Origin: Candidatus Aveggerthella stercoripullorum
GTDB taxonomy: Bacteria > Actinomycetota > Coriobacteriia > Coriobacteriales > Eggerthellaceae
DNA: 35,509 bases
Reading direction: 5' to 3'
Assembly (NCBI GenBank): GCA_018712955.1
Contig: DVGB01000009.1
Location: 1 to 35,509 of the forward strand
This document shows, in pieces, positions 24,924 to 33,087 of this stretch; the stretch's first letter is position 1, and each line of letters begins with the position of its first letter. The notes beneath the pieces were generated by a model. That model ran no database searches and was not told where the DNA came from. It worked only from the letters and a program-made list of their open reading frames with translations. The position numbers and the translations under genes are program-made.

Positions 24924-25835
24924 ATGATTGTCGTCGCTACCGTAGGCATGTTCGCCGCAATGACGCTTGCGCTGGGACTGCTCCTTGCTTTTACGCCCTA
25001 CCTCATGCGCAGAAACGAGTGCTTTGCCGTCACCGTCCCTGCCTCAGCCCAGAAAGACCCACGCCTGGTCGCTCTCAAGAAGCGTTATGCAACGGCCATG
25101 GTCGCGCTGACAGCTGCGTGCACCATCGCGGCAATAGCCGCTGGCGTGCTCATGGCGCAGGGAGCTGAACAGGCCGACAGCGCTGCAAGCGGTATCGGCA
25201 TCGCGCTGATGTGCGCAGCTCTGTTCGTGCCCGCAATCGCCTCGTTCGCGCTCATGCTTGTGTTCCGGAAAAGGGTCACGGCCATCAAGAAAGCAGAAGG
25301 ATGGGCAGCCGAACACCGCACGCGAACCGCTATCGTCGGCGAAGACGACGTACCCGGCGCCATCTCGCTTGCATGGAACCTGCTCTATGTCGTGATCGTT
25401 CTTTTCACCACCGCGCTTGGATGCGCGCTCTATCCCAGCATGCCGGACCTCATCCCCATGCATGGCGACTTCGCAGGAAACGTGGACAGCTATGCGGATA
25501 AGTCCATCGGATCGGTCTTCGGGTTCCCGCTGCTCATGGAAGCATTCTTTGCCCTTATCTTCTTCGGGTGCCATGCCATCATGCTGCGGTCGAAGCGCCC
25601 GACCGACCCCGGCGCGCCCGCTACGTCGGCACTTGCCTACGGACTGTTCGTCCGCGCGGAGAGCATCTTCCTGCTGGCGGTGGGCGTCATCATCTCCGCA
25701 GGCATCGGCGTCGGGTTCATGCTGTCTGCCGCAGGCGTCATTACGCTTATGCAGATGGGGCTTGCGATGATCATCGTGGGTATCCTCGTAGTCATCGGAT
25801 CAGTCGCGATTTCGCTCGTCTACGGCCAGGCTTGA
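24924..25835 (+). CDS. DUF1648-type membrane protein, truncated by an in-frame TGA
   Basis: A 303-aa membrane protein with about six to seven helices. A DUF1648-like motif (LYPSMPDLIPMHGDFAGNVDSYADKS, key residues Pro, His, Gly, Asp at about 170-192) sits between helices, as in SdpI-type proteins. The ATG at 24924 is preferred over the GTG at 24915, which lies right against AAGGAG. The frame ends at TGA 25833-25835 but stays open in the same frame up to 26066, where a DUF5808 motif is found. A single base change (GGA to TGA) would explain this. It follows its GntR regulator by five bases. Confidence 0.8.
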   Translation: MIVVATVGMFAAMTLALGLLLAFTPYLMRRNECFAVTVPASAQKDPRLVALKKRYATAMVALTAACTIAAIAAGVLMAQGAEQADSAASGIGIALMCAALFVPAIASFALMLVFRKRVTAIKKAEGWAAEHRTRTAIVGEDDVPGAISLAWNLLYVVIVLFTTALGCALYPSMPDLIPMHGDFAGNVDSYADKSIGSVFGFPLLMEAFFALIFFGCHAIMLRSKRPTDPGAPATSALAYGLFVRAESIFLLAVGVIISAGIGVGFMLSAAGVITLMQMGLAMIIVGILVVIGSVAISLVYGQA

Positions 25836-25841
25836 TCGCGC

Positions 25842-26066
25842 TTGTTCAGGCGCATGCAGGGCGACGACTACCTGTCTGACGACGATGACGAACATTGGAA
25901 GCTCGGTATCTTCTACTGCAACCGCGACGATGCAAGCATCTTTTTGCCTGAGAGCTTCGGCATCGGCTGGACAATCAACTTCGCCCGTCCTGCTGCCTGG
26001 ATTCTCATCGGCTGCTTTTTCGCCATGGACATCATCGTCGTTGCTGCCATCGCTTTTCTCGCCTAG
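25842..26066 (+). pseudogene. DUF5808 tail of the preceding protein, separated by a stop codon
   Basis: This is the same reading frame as the upstream gene. It encodes about 74 residues with a DUF5808-like signature (HWKLGIFYCNRDDASIFLPE, then GIGWTINFARP) and a final membrane helix (WILIGCFFAMDIIVVAAIAF). The nearest starts are a TTG at 25842 and an ATG at 25854, both with poor ribosome sites, so independent translation is doubtful. In relatives this motif normally ends a DUF1648 protein, so the stop at 25833 is most likely a nonsense mutation; read-through or a sequencing error are alternatives. Confidence 0.7.
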
Positions 26067-26068
26067 GC

Positions 26069-26120
26069 AAAAAGGGGGACGGTCGCTTTTTCGCATGCCG
26101 TCCCCGGCATGCGCGCATGC
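26069..26120. repeat. Cluster of three overlapping palindromes
   Basis: GGGGACGG (26075-26082) pairs with CCGTCCCC (26098-26105); GCATGCCG (26093-26100) pairs with CGGCATGC (26105-26112); and GCATGCGCGCATGC (26107-26120) is a perfect palindrome. The first two stems exclude each other. Read leftward the first stem is followed by CTTTTTG, so it looks like a minus-strand terminator, although both flanking genes run rightward. It may be a REP-like element or an attenuator before the CcdA-TlpA gene. Confidence 0.5.
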
Positions 26121-26170
26121 ATATGGTATCTTGCACGTACCATTAAAACGTCAGCGACCTGAGGAGACAC

Positions 26171-27514
26171 GTGGGCTTCGACCTCGACATGGGAATTCCC
26201 GTTATCACGGTATTCATCCAAGGCCTTTTGAGCTTTTTCTCGCCCTGCGTGCTGCCGCTCATCCCTCTCTATGTAGGGTACCTTGCGGGCGGCACGGCGA
26301 AACGGCGAGAAGACGGCACCCTCGAATACCCGCGCGGCAAAGTGTTCGTGAACACCCTGTTCTTCGTCGTGGGCGTGAGCTTCGCGTTTTTCCTGCTCGG
26401 GTTCGGCTTCACGGCTCTGGGACAGTTCTTTTCGGGCAACCAGCGCACCTTCACCGTTGTCTCCGGCGTCATCATGACGCTCTTTGGCCTGTACATGATC
26501 GGCGCGTTCGGACAATCGCGCGTGGTGGAGACCGAACATCGCCTGCCCTTCAATCTCAGTCGTTTCGCGATGAACCCCCTTGTGGCGCTCGCGCTCGGAT
26601 TCACGTTCAGCTTCGCGTGGACGCCGTGCGTGGGGCCGGTGCTCGCGGGCGTACTCCTCATGGCATCCTCGAGCGCTTCGGCGGCAATCGGGTTTGCGCT
26701 CGTGGGCGTCTACACCGTCGGGTTCGTGCTGCCGTTCTTTGCGGTCGGCCTCGCTACGAGCGCGGTTTTGCAGTTCTTCCGCACGCACGGCTCCCTCGTC
26801 CGCTACACCGTGAAAATAGGCGGCGTGCTCCTTATCGTCATGGGCATCCTCACCGCCACGGGCTGGATGAACGGCGTGACGGGCTACCTTTCGTCGTTCG
26901 GATCGACGCCTGCAGCGCAAGAACAGAGCGCGAGCACTGCGACAGAAGACGAAACGGCGGCAGACTCGACTGCCCGCAAAAACGACGGGGCTTCGGCCGG
27001 CTCGGGGTCAGCGCGCACGGGCGAAGGCGACGGCTCTTCCAGCTCCGATCCGTCGTCTGCCACCCCTGCCCCGCTTGCCGACCTTCAGCTCGTCGACCAG
27101 AACGGCACCGCTCATGCCCTGTCCGACTACCGCGGCAAAACCATCTTCCTGAACTTCTTTGCCACCTGGTGCGGCCCGTGCCAGCGCGAAATCCCCGACA
27201 TCGAAGCGCTCTATCGCGACTGGGGCGAAAACACCGGCGACCTTGTCGTGCTCGGCGTTGCGAACCCGTGGGATGACGCAAACCCCTCCGCTGCCGATGT
27301 CTCCGAACCCGAGCTGAAAGAGTTCATCGCCGACGAAGGCATCACCTATCCGGTGCTCATGGATTTCGAAGGAAGCCTTTTCTCCGCGTACGGCGTGAGC
27401 GCATTCCCCACGACGTTCATGATCGCTGCCGACGGAACGGTCTTCGGCTACGTGCCCGGCATGCTCACGGCGGACGTCATGGACCGCATCGTCGAGCAGA
27501 CCATGCAGGGATAG
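26171..27514 (+). CDS. CcdA-TlpA fusion: thiol-disulfide transmembrane carrier with thioredoxin domain
   Basis: A 447-aa fusion. Residues about 8-240 are a CcdA/DsbD-type membrane domain with six helices and the two redox cysteines in SPCVLPLIPLY (Cys26) and TPCVGPVLAG (Cys153). A low-complexity Ser/Ala/Asp linker (about 255-305) leads to a TlpA/ResA-like thioredoxin domain on the outer face, with WCGPC (Cys334, Cys337) and the cis-Pro loop FPTTFMI. It moves reducing power from cytoplasmic thioredoxin to extracytoplasmic proteins, for example haem-protein or disulfide maturation. The start is GTG at 26171 with GAGGAG four bases upstream. No cytochrome genes are nearby. Confidence 0.93.
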   Translation: MGFDLDMGIPVITVFIQGLLSFFSPCVLPLIPLYVGYLAGGTAKRREDGTLEYPRGKVFVNTLFFVVGVSFAFFLLGFGFTALGQFFSGNQRTFTVVSGVIMTLFGLYMIGAFGQSRVVETEHRLPFNLSRFAMNPLVALALGFTFSFAWTPCVGPVLAGVLLMASSSASAAIGFALVGVYTVGFVLPFFAVGLATSAVLQFFRTHGSLVRYTVKIGGVLLIVMGILTATGWMNGVTGYLSSFGSTPAAQEQSASTATEDETAADSTARKNDGASAGSGSARTGEGDGSSSSDPSSATPAPLADLQLVDQNGTAHALSDYRGKTIFLNFFATWCGPCQREIPDIEALYRDWGENTGDLVVLGVANPWDDANPSAADVSEPELKEFIADEGITYPVLMDFEGSLFSAYGVSAFPTTFMIAADGTVFGYVPGMLTADVMDRIVEQTMQG

Positions 27515-27584
27515 CAGCCAGGGCGATCGCGCGCACCTACCATGGCAAACGGAACGAGAGGAAGCGACGGCAGTAGAGCGAAGG

Positions 27585-28337
27585 CTATTCCAGCACGAGT
27601 ACGCCGAAGTATTCGGGCATATGGAAATTGGGCGTGTCGCTTTCGATCGGATTCCAGGAGAGATAGTGCTTTTGCGCGGTAAGGTTTCCGCATTTGTAGA
27701 AATTGCCGCGAAGCTCCATCCCCGACTCCACCGTGAAGTCTGGGTAGAACGACCTGATGAAATCGAACGGCACGCGATATGAAATCTCCCAGCCGTCAGC
27801 AGTGCGCACCGCGGATGCCTGGTACGGGTCGTCGGTTCGCACGAGCCTGGTGCGGTCGGTCTTCGTCGCCCCAATCTGGGCTCCCACCGCGCCGTTCGGA
27901 TTGAACTCGAAGTTCAGGTAGCGCGAATCCCCGGGCACCGGCGAAAGGAAGAATTCGAGGCAGCTGTCTTCGTAGGTGTTCGCCAGAAGGTCCGTCGCCG
28001 GGTATTCGGCGCGGATTTCTGCCTCTTCCGCCCACATTCGCACGTAGAACGCGTCATCGCTGTAGCAGAGCTGCGCATGAGCGGCTATGTCCACCGGTTC
28101 GAGCCATTGCTGATGGTCGATGTCAAGCTGCGGGATGGCCTCCCAGTCGGGCTCCCCTTCGACGCGAGAGACGGTGTAGCTCACGAGCGATTCGACCGCG
28201 ACGTCTTCACCCGCGACCTGGCTGGTGCTTTCGGCCTCCTGAGCCGGAACGTCCTCGCTGCCGGAATTTTGCGCGCATCCCGCAAGCATCACGGTGCACG
28301 CGACCGCTACGAACAGCGATAGAAACCTCTTTGCCAT
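27585..28337 (-). CDS. Lipoprotein with CBM9-like carbohydrate-binding domain
   Basis: A 250-aa lipoprotein. The signal peptide ends in VMLAGC, placing the lipidated Cys at 21, followed by a Glu/Ser-rich linker. Residues about 50-250 fit the family-9 carbohydrate-binding beta-sandwich: AHAQLCYSDDAFYVRMWAEE, then YEDSCLEFFLSP, YLNFEFNPNGA, GWEISYRVPFDFI and GNFYKCG, with a final YFGVLVLE strand. No catalytic domain is attached. The ATG at 28337 follows AAAGGA; a longer frame from 28517 has no support. A surface glycan-binding role is likely but the ligand is unknown. Confidence 0.82.
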   Translation of the reverse strand: MAKRFLSLFVAVACTVMLAGCAQNSGSEDVPAQEAESTSQVAGEDVAVESLVSYTVSRVEGEPDWEAIPQLDIDHQQWLEPVDIAAHAQLCYSDDAFYVRMWAEEAEIRAEYPATDLLANTYEDSCLEFFLSPVPGDSRYLNFEFNPNGAVGAQIGATKTDRTRLVRTDDPYQASAVRTADGWEISYRVPFDFIRSFYPDFTVESGMELRGNFYKCGNLTAQKHYLSWNPIESDTPNFHMPEYFGVLVLE

Positions 28338-28684
28338 ACTGCTGTCCTTTCGTCGAAAAAGCGGAACTTGGCAGCTGAGTCGGCCACGCCAAGCAACGGG
28401 GCAGAACCCTGATCGCTGAAAGCTCCCAAAGCCTGCCATCATTATCCAAAAGAAAAGCCCTCGCCGTATCGCCCGTTTTCTGGATAAAAACGGTGAATCA
28501 AGGGGCTCCGAACGCAAAGCGTGCCAAGACCAACCTCCCCTTTCGTTTCCACAGGCAAGAGCGCGGTGCGGTCAGCGGAAACTGGCATCGACATCACGCC
28601 CCGCCCTTTGCATCCATGGGCGCAAGCGAAAAACGACTGCGCTATAGTACGAAGAGCAGCACAACTTCGACGAAGGAGACTCAT
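28338..28684. promoter_or_regulatory. Divergent intergenic region with a candidate -10 box
   Basis: These 347 bases separate the leftward lipoprotein gene from the rightward small-protein gene. A rightward TATAGT at 28643-28648 lies 36 bases before the next ATG. Long open frames cross the region but are GC-driven shadows. No convincing -35 box and no RNA gene were seen. Confidence 0.4.
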
Positions 28685-29053
28685 ATGGAGAAAGAGCTGT
28701 TCGACTACGTGGCAGAGCGCGCCGACATCCTTTCGACCTCTGACTTCAGCACGCAGGTCACCAAGGATGCGGCCCTTGCATGGAAAAACGCCGTGGCCGC
28801 CGACGCAAGCGACGCGGCAGTGGAAGAAGCAACTACCCAGCTGCTCGACGTCCTCGAAGGACGCCCGACGACGATCGACGGCGTCATCGCCTTCCTCCAA
28901 GGCCCTGCCAAGGAAATGCTCGGCGAAGAAGCTGCCGCCCAGGGACTTGCCGCACAGCTTGCGCGCAAAGAAGAGGGCGCGAAATGGTGCGACTGCGAAG
29001 CGTGCGCCGCAGCGACCGAAATCCTCGCCAAATTCGGCCGCGTCGAACTGTAG
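28685..29053 (+). CDS. Small conserved protein with C-terminal CxCxxC motif
   Basis: A 122-aa helical protein with AAGGAG seven bases before the ATG. The C-terminal part has KWCDCEACAAATEILAKFG, with Cys spaced CxCxxC, which suggests a metal or Fe-S site. Similar small proteins of anaerobic Firmicutes and Actinobacteria are sometimes labelled molecular chaperone Hsp90, but nothing here resembles Hsp90. The first 90 residues are amphipathic helices without a signal. A monocistronic unit between a -10 box and a hairpin. Confidence 0.75.
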   Translation: MEKELFDYVAERADILSTSDFSTQVTKDAALAWKNAVAADASDAAVEEATTQLLDVLEGRPTTIDGVIAFLQGPAKEMLGEEAAAQGLAAQLARKEEGAKWCDCEACAAATEILAKFGRVEL

Positions 29054-29063
29054 CCTAGCCGCA

Positions 29064-29088
29064 CGCGGCATGATCATCCTGTGCCGCG
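29064..29088 (+). terminator. Hairpin after the small CxCxxC protein gene
   Basis: CGCGGCA (29064-29070) pairs with TGCCGCG (29082-29088) across an 11-base loop, ten bases past the stop. There is no T-run, so termination is possible but unproven. Confidence 0.35.
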
Positions 29089-29274
29089 CAAAGCAGAGAG
29101 TCCTCGCCGACGCATCCGGGCATCGCCCGCCGCACGCAACGAACACGGCTGCTTTATGCCCTTTCGGCACAAGCCGCCTTATTTCGAAGCGCGGTCCGCT
29201 CAGCGACATAGCGGAAGCGCACGAAGACGACTGCCCCAAGGCGGTCATCGCACCCCGGAAAGATCGCCAGAACG
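29089..29274. other. Intergenic stretch with no feature seen
   Basis: This is the bulk of the 353-base gap between two convergent genes. Several frames are open but have no ribosome sites or recognisable proteins. No RNA or repeat is evident. Confidence 0.4.
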
Positions 29275-29314
29275 AAAAAGGAGCTTCCAGACCCGAGGAC
29301 CGGAAGCTCCTTTT
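29275..29314. terminator. Bidirectional Rho-independent terminator
   Basis: GGAGCTTCC (29280-29288) and GGAAGCTCC (29302-29310) form a nine-base perfect stem, flanked by five A bases on the left and four T bases on the right, so it can stop transcription from both directions. It serves the convergent small-protein and rubrerythrin genes. Confidence 0.85.
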
Positions 29315-29406
29315 GTGCAGTGAGCTTTTGTGCAAGCTCTCAACGCGCAGGGCGAAAGCGCGCATCACCGATGCTAGCGCAAGCGCCCTCCCGTCGTTTG
29401 TGCGGC

Positions 29407-29967
29407 TTAGCCGAAGTAACGCTTGAGCAGGCCAGCGAACGCCTTGCCGTGACGCGCCTCGTCGCGAGCCATCTCATGAACGGTGTCATGGATAGCATCA
29501 AGGCCCGCAGCCTTCGCGCGCTTCGCGAGGTCGGTCTTGCCGGCGGTCGCGCCGTTTTCGGCCTCAACGCGCATCTCGAGGTTCTTCTTGGTGGAGTCGG
29601 TCACCACTTCGCCCAGCAGCTCAGCGAACTTCGCGGCATGCTCGGCCTCTTCGTAGGCAGCCTTCTCCCAGTACAGGCCAATCTCGGGATAGCCTTCGCG
29701 ATGGGCAACGCGCGCCATAGCGAGGTACATGCCGACCTCGGTGCATTCGCCCTCGAAGTTCGCGCGAAGGTCCGCCACGATGTCCTCAGAGACCTCAGGG
29801 AGCTTGCCGACGCCGATCACATGCTCGGCAGCCCAGGTCATTTCGGTCTCGCTCTGCTTGATGAAACGGCTCCCGTCAACGCCGCACTGCGGGCACTTGA
29901 AGTCCTCCGGCAGCGCGTCGCCGTCGAACTCCTCCACGTAACCGCACACAGGACACACGAATTTCAT
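29407..29967 (-). CDS. rbr: Reverse rubrerythrin (rubredoxin-ferritin-like peroxidase)
   Basis: A 186-aa cytoplasmic protein that reduces hydrogen peroxide in anaerobes. The rubredoxin-like iron site is at the N-terminus (Cys5, Cys8, Cys25, Cys28 in CPVCG and CPQCG), the reverse of classical rubrerythrin order. The ferritin-like four-helix domain follows, with diiron ligands suggested in [17 protein letters not shown] (His110), the RVEAENG segment and MARDEARH (Glu170, His173). The ATG at 29967 has a GGGGGAAAG site; an open upstream extension is not used. It supports an oxygen-sensitive anaerobic lifestyle. Confidence 0.93.
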   Translation of the reverse strand: MKFVCPVCGYVEEFDGDALPEDFKCPQCGVDGSRFIKQSETEMTWAAEHVIGVGKLPEVSEDIVADLRANFEGECTEVGMYLAMARVAHREGYPEIGLYWEKAAYEEAEHAAKFAELLGEVVTDSTKKNLEMRVEAENGATAGKTDLAKRAKAAGLDAIHDTVHEMARDEARHGKAFAGLLKRYFG

Positions 29968-30298
29968 TGGCTTTCCCCCATTCAGGATCGGTTTGGCTCT
30001 TCGCCACTTCCGTTCACTATACGCCTTAGCAAGGCCAAAGGGACGTAAAACCACATTCTTTGGAAACGGAATAACGAAACAAGGCATAGAGCGTGCATAT
30101 GCCTACCCGCTCAGACTTAAGGCGCATTCCTTGGGCGCGCAAAGAGAACGCGAGGGAGCCGTCCGCACACGGAGTGCGACAAGGCAGCATGCCCACAAAA
30201 GCTCCGGAACGCCATCGCAAAAGACCTGGACATTCATAGGGTACACTGGTCATGAACGACCCCATCCCCTCAATACGATCCGGACAGAAAGGCGCTGT
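29968..30298. promoter_or_regulatory. Divergent promoter region of rubrerythrin and the large membrane protein
   Basis: These 331 bases hold no supported gene. A leftward -10-like TATAGT is at 30021-30016, about 50 bases before the rubrerythrin start. A rightward TACACT near 30243 could serve the membrane protein gene. Neither has a good -35 box. Confidence 0.4.
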
Positions 30299-32107
30299 AT
30301 GCCCGCCACCATCTCTGACCACTGCCACCAGCCCTCTTTCGCAGACCGGGCGAAACGGTCGGTGCCCTACCTTATCAAAGCCGTCATCGTCCTTGCCGTA
30401 CTGTTCCTGGTAAGCCGCACTGCACCCCTCATGCCCGCATGGGGTATCGCGCTGTGCTGGGCAATCCTCAGCGCGGTGTCCTCCATCGCGTTCGCCTACC
30501 CCTTCGTCATCAACAAAATCCGCCGCCAGTTCACGCTTGAAAAAGGCGGCATGCTCGCACGGCTCAACGAAGGCCGCACGGTGACGCTGATCGCAGGGTT
30601 CGTTCTCGCGGCGGTGTGCACGGCGGGCCTTATCCTCGAAATGCCGAAATGGGGAGCACTCGAATGGGCGCTCGCCGTTCTGGCGGTTCCCCTATATCTG
30701 GCGGTGTTCGCCCTCATCAACCGCTGGCTCGGCAAAGAGTACACGCCACTTTTCAGCTCTGCAAAGGCAATCTTGTGGACCAGCACCGCGGTCGGCGTGC
30801 TTTTGTGCATCGTCTACGGCATCGCAAGCTTCCTTTTGCCCGCACCCGACTATGCCAGCGCCAGCGAAGCGTTCTTGGCCACACCCCAGCCCTTCGAAAG
30901 CTCCCCTTCCGCGCTCATGACAGAGGCGGGACTTCTCGGTTCGCTCGCGGACGGCCTTATGGCCTACGGGTCGTCGACGGCAGCCCACACGTCCGCCGTC
31001 GGCTATGCCGTCCTGCGCGTAGTGTTCGTCGCTTCGGCCTTTTTCGGCATCTCGAACCTTCTGACGCTCTGTTTCCTCGACCCGCAGGAGCTGCGACGTG
31101 TGTTCGCCCCGTTGAACGCGACGGACGCGCACGCGAAGAGCACGCGCATGCCGGTCGTGAAGAAATTCGTGGCAACAGCCGCCGTCTTGCCGGTCTGTCT
31201 GCTGGCCCTGTTCCTTGCAGCGGATGCCAAGACCGCTGCCGTCATGCAGACTGAAGAGTACACCGCGATCGAAGACGCCGTGCGCCAGCAGGCTGGCATG
31301 GCAGTCTATGTGCTCGACGGGAAGTACTACGACGAGCAGGCGGCCCAAGCGCTGCTCGCGGAAATGCAGCAGCGGTCGGAAAGCCTGTCCGCCGAAGCCC
31401 GCGAGACGCTCACCCCGCTCATCAACGACTCTTTCGACGCGCGCCTTGAAAACGTGGACGGCTATCTCGACTGGTACTACAGCCTTCCCGCCGACTACGA
31501 ACGCCTGGTCAACATGGTCACCGGCACGGCGGAAGAGTTCGTCGCCGACCAGTTCACGGCCAAAATCGAAGAAGGTGTCGACGATACCGAGCTCGACCGC
31601 CAGCTTGAAGGCTTCCTTTCGCAGATGGAGTCGCTCGAATCGGAGACCAAAGAACGGCTGCAGGAATACGAGGTCTCCGGCGTTCCCGAATGGCTCATCA
31701 CGACGAAGGACGCCCTCGACCTTTCTGCGCCCCTCGAGCCGACGCAGAAAATGCTCGAAGCGAGCGAGCGCTTCGGCCTGAGCGCCGCTTCGGGCGTCGG
31801 GGCGGGATTGGTCGCAAAGCACCTCGTGAACAAAGCGGCCACGAAAGCCTTCTACAGCAAGGTGGTCTCGAAGATCTCCACCACGGTCGGCTCTCGCGCG
31901 ATCGGGGCGACCGCCGGCGGCGCGGTCGGCACGGTCGGCGGACCGCTCGGTACGCTGGTGGGCATCGCGGCAGGAACGGCCGTCGGCGTAGGCGTCGACT
32001 ACGTTCTGCTGAACATCGATGAAGCCCAAAACCGCGAGCCCTATAAAGACGAGATAACGGCGACCATCGAAGAGGAACGTGCCGCCATGCTCGCGCTGGT
32101 GCAGTAG
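30299..32107 (+). CDS. Large membrane protein with external helical domain and glycine-zipper tail
   Basis: A 602-aa protein whose ATG at 30299 follows GAAAGG; a longer upstream frame has no ribosome site. Six or seven hydrophobic helices lie in residues about 20-305 (for example LIKAVIVLAVLFLVS and LWTSTAVGVLLCIVYGIASFLL). A charged helical domain follows (about 315-500; Glu/Asp/Tyr-rich, with YYSLPADYERLVNMVTGTAE). The tail has a Gly/Ala segment with GxxxG repeats (GGAVGTVGGPLGTLVG), which may insert in a membrane as a glycine zipper. No family recognised. Transcribed alone and divergently from rubrerythrin. Confidence 0.75.
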   Translation: MPATISDHCHQPSFADRAKRSVPYLIKAVIVLAVLFLVSRTAPLMPAWGIALCWAILSAVSSIAFAYPFVINKIRRQFTLEKGGMLARLNEGRTVTLIAGFVLAAVCTAGLILEMPKWGALEWALAVLAVPLYLAVFALINRWLGKEYTPLFSSAKAILWTSTAVGVLLCIVYGIASFLLPAPDYASASEAFLATPQPFESSPSALMTEAGLLGSLADGLMAYGSSTAAHTSAVGYAVLRVVFVASAFFGISNLLTLCFLDPQELRRVFAPLNATDAHAKSTRMPVVKKFVATAAVLPVCLLALFLAADAKTAAVMQTEEYTAIEDAVRQQAGMAVYVLDGKYYDEQAAQALLAEMQQRSESLSAEARETLTPLINDSFDARLENVDGYLDWYYSLPADYERLVNMVTGTAEEFVADQFTAKIEEGVDDTELDRQLEGFLSQMESLESETKERLQEYEVSGVPEWLITTKDALDLSAPLEPTQKMLEASERFGLSAASGVGAGLVAKHLVNKAATKAFYSKVVSKISTTVGSRAIGATAGGAVGTVGGPLGTLVGIAAGTAVGVGVDYVLLNIDEAQNREPYKDEITATIEEERAAMLALVQ

Positions 32108-32244
32108 GCACGCAGGCCAAGCGTCTTCAGCGTCCCGCCAAGCAGTTCGCACGCAAGCGCCCCTGCGGAATCACCGCGCCGACCGACGTGCGGGCGAACC
32201 CTCGCAGGATCGCCGACCGTTCAACGCGAGAGCACGAGCGCTTC

Positions 32245-33078
32245 CTACTCTCGAATTTGGTCTGCCGGAATCTCCGAAGGGTCGAACATGACCTTTGAAT
32301 GGTTGTCCCAGATCAGCTCGCGGCGCACGAGCTCTCCGGACGCTTTGTCCTTCACGTCGCGGTAGATTTTGCTCACGCGGTAGTACGCGTCGCCCTCTTT
32401 ACGAAAATGGTGGCCCTCTTCCACGATTTCGTACGTCCAGGGCACTGGCCGTTCGCAGCGCAGCTCGCCGTGCATGCGCTCGTCGTCGAACCAGATCAGA
32501 AGCTGGAAGTTCTGGTCCGTGTTGTTTTTGAACCTGAAATCGACGTAGTTGTAGCTGACGGACGTGCCTGCGCTCATCGGAACGCGCACGCCATGGTCGG
32601 GCGCCAGCGCGTCGGAGTGGGTGTGGAACTCCGTCACATCCAGCGGGCTGTCCAGCACGAGCAGGTGGATGGTGTTCGCCAGGTTGCACAGGCCGCCGCC
32701 TGTGTCCGGAACCAGTTTGCCGTGCTGGATCACGCGCCCGGCTTTATAGCCCTTTTTCGGCGTGACCTTCCCCACCAGCTTGAAGAACGAGAACGTTTCT
32801 CCCGGACGGATGACCAGGCCGCTCATCGTCTTGCTCGCGATCTTGAGGTTCACCACCTTGTTCTGCTGCAGCACCGGGTCGACGCCTTTGCCCGTCTTGA
32901 TCAGGATGTTGCTTTTATGGGAGAGCACGACAGGCAGCTTTTCTTCCTGAAGCGTCGTCGCGAAGCGCACGGAAGACAGCGCGTTCTTAACGTGTCGACG
33001 GGCCACTTCCTTCTGCGTCGAGATGGCGTACGTCAACGGATTGATGTCGCAAAACCGAACGTTCTTTTTGCTGCTCAT
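32245..33078 (-). CDS. VanW-family protein
   Basis: A 277-aa protein of the VanW family. The family core is clear: PGETFSFFKLVGKVTPKKGY, then PDTGGGLCNLANTIHLLVL, FHTHSDAL and FRFKNNT. VanW is found in some glycopeptide-resistance clusters, but most copies are housekeeping, cell-envelope-linked proteins of unknown activity. No other van genes are present, so resistance should not be inferred. There is no signal peptide, so it is probably cytoplasmic. The start lies nine bases after the stop of the upstream HAD phosphatase gene, so the two form an operon. Confidence 0.88.
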   Translation of the reverse strand: MSSKKNVRFCDINPLTYAISTQKEVARRHVKNALSSVRFATTLQEEKLPVVLSHKSNILIKTGKGVDPVLQQNKVVNLKIASKTMSGLVIRPGETFSFFKLVGKVTPKKGYKAGRVIQHGKLVPDTGGGLCNLANTIHLLVLDSPLDVTEFHTHSDALAPDHGVRVPMSAGTSVSYNYVDFRFKNNTDQNFQLLIWFDDERMHGELRCERPVPWTYEIVEEGHHFRKEGDAYYRVSKIYRDVKDKASGELVRRELIWDNHSKVMFDPSEIPADQIRE

Positions 33079-33087
33079 GCGCGCACC

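Noticed and set aside
25885-27276. Rightward 463-codon open frame
   Set aside because: Out of frame with the DUF5808 tail and CcdA-TlpA, both of which have clear motifs.
28442-29368. Leftward 308-codon open frame
   Set aside because: It crosses the bidirectional terminator and lies opposite the CxCxxC gene, which has a good ribosome site.
30692-32152. Leftward 486-codon open frame
   Set aside because: Antisense to the large membrane protein, whose hydrophobic helix pattern is convincing.
32245-33078. Vancomycin resistance determinant
   Set aside because: VanW alone is common outside resistance clusters; no VanA/B ligase, VanH, VanX or VanRS is present.
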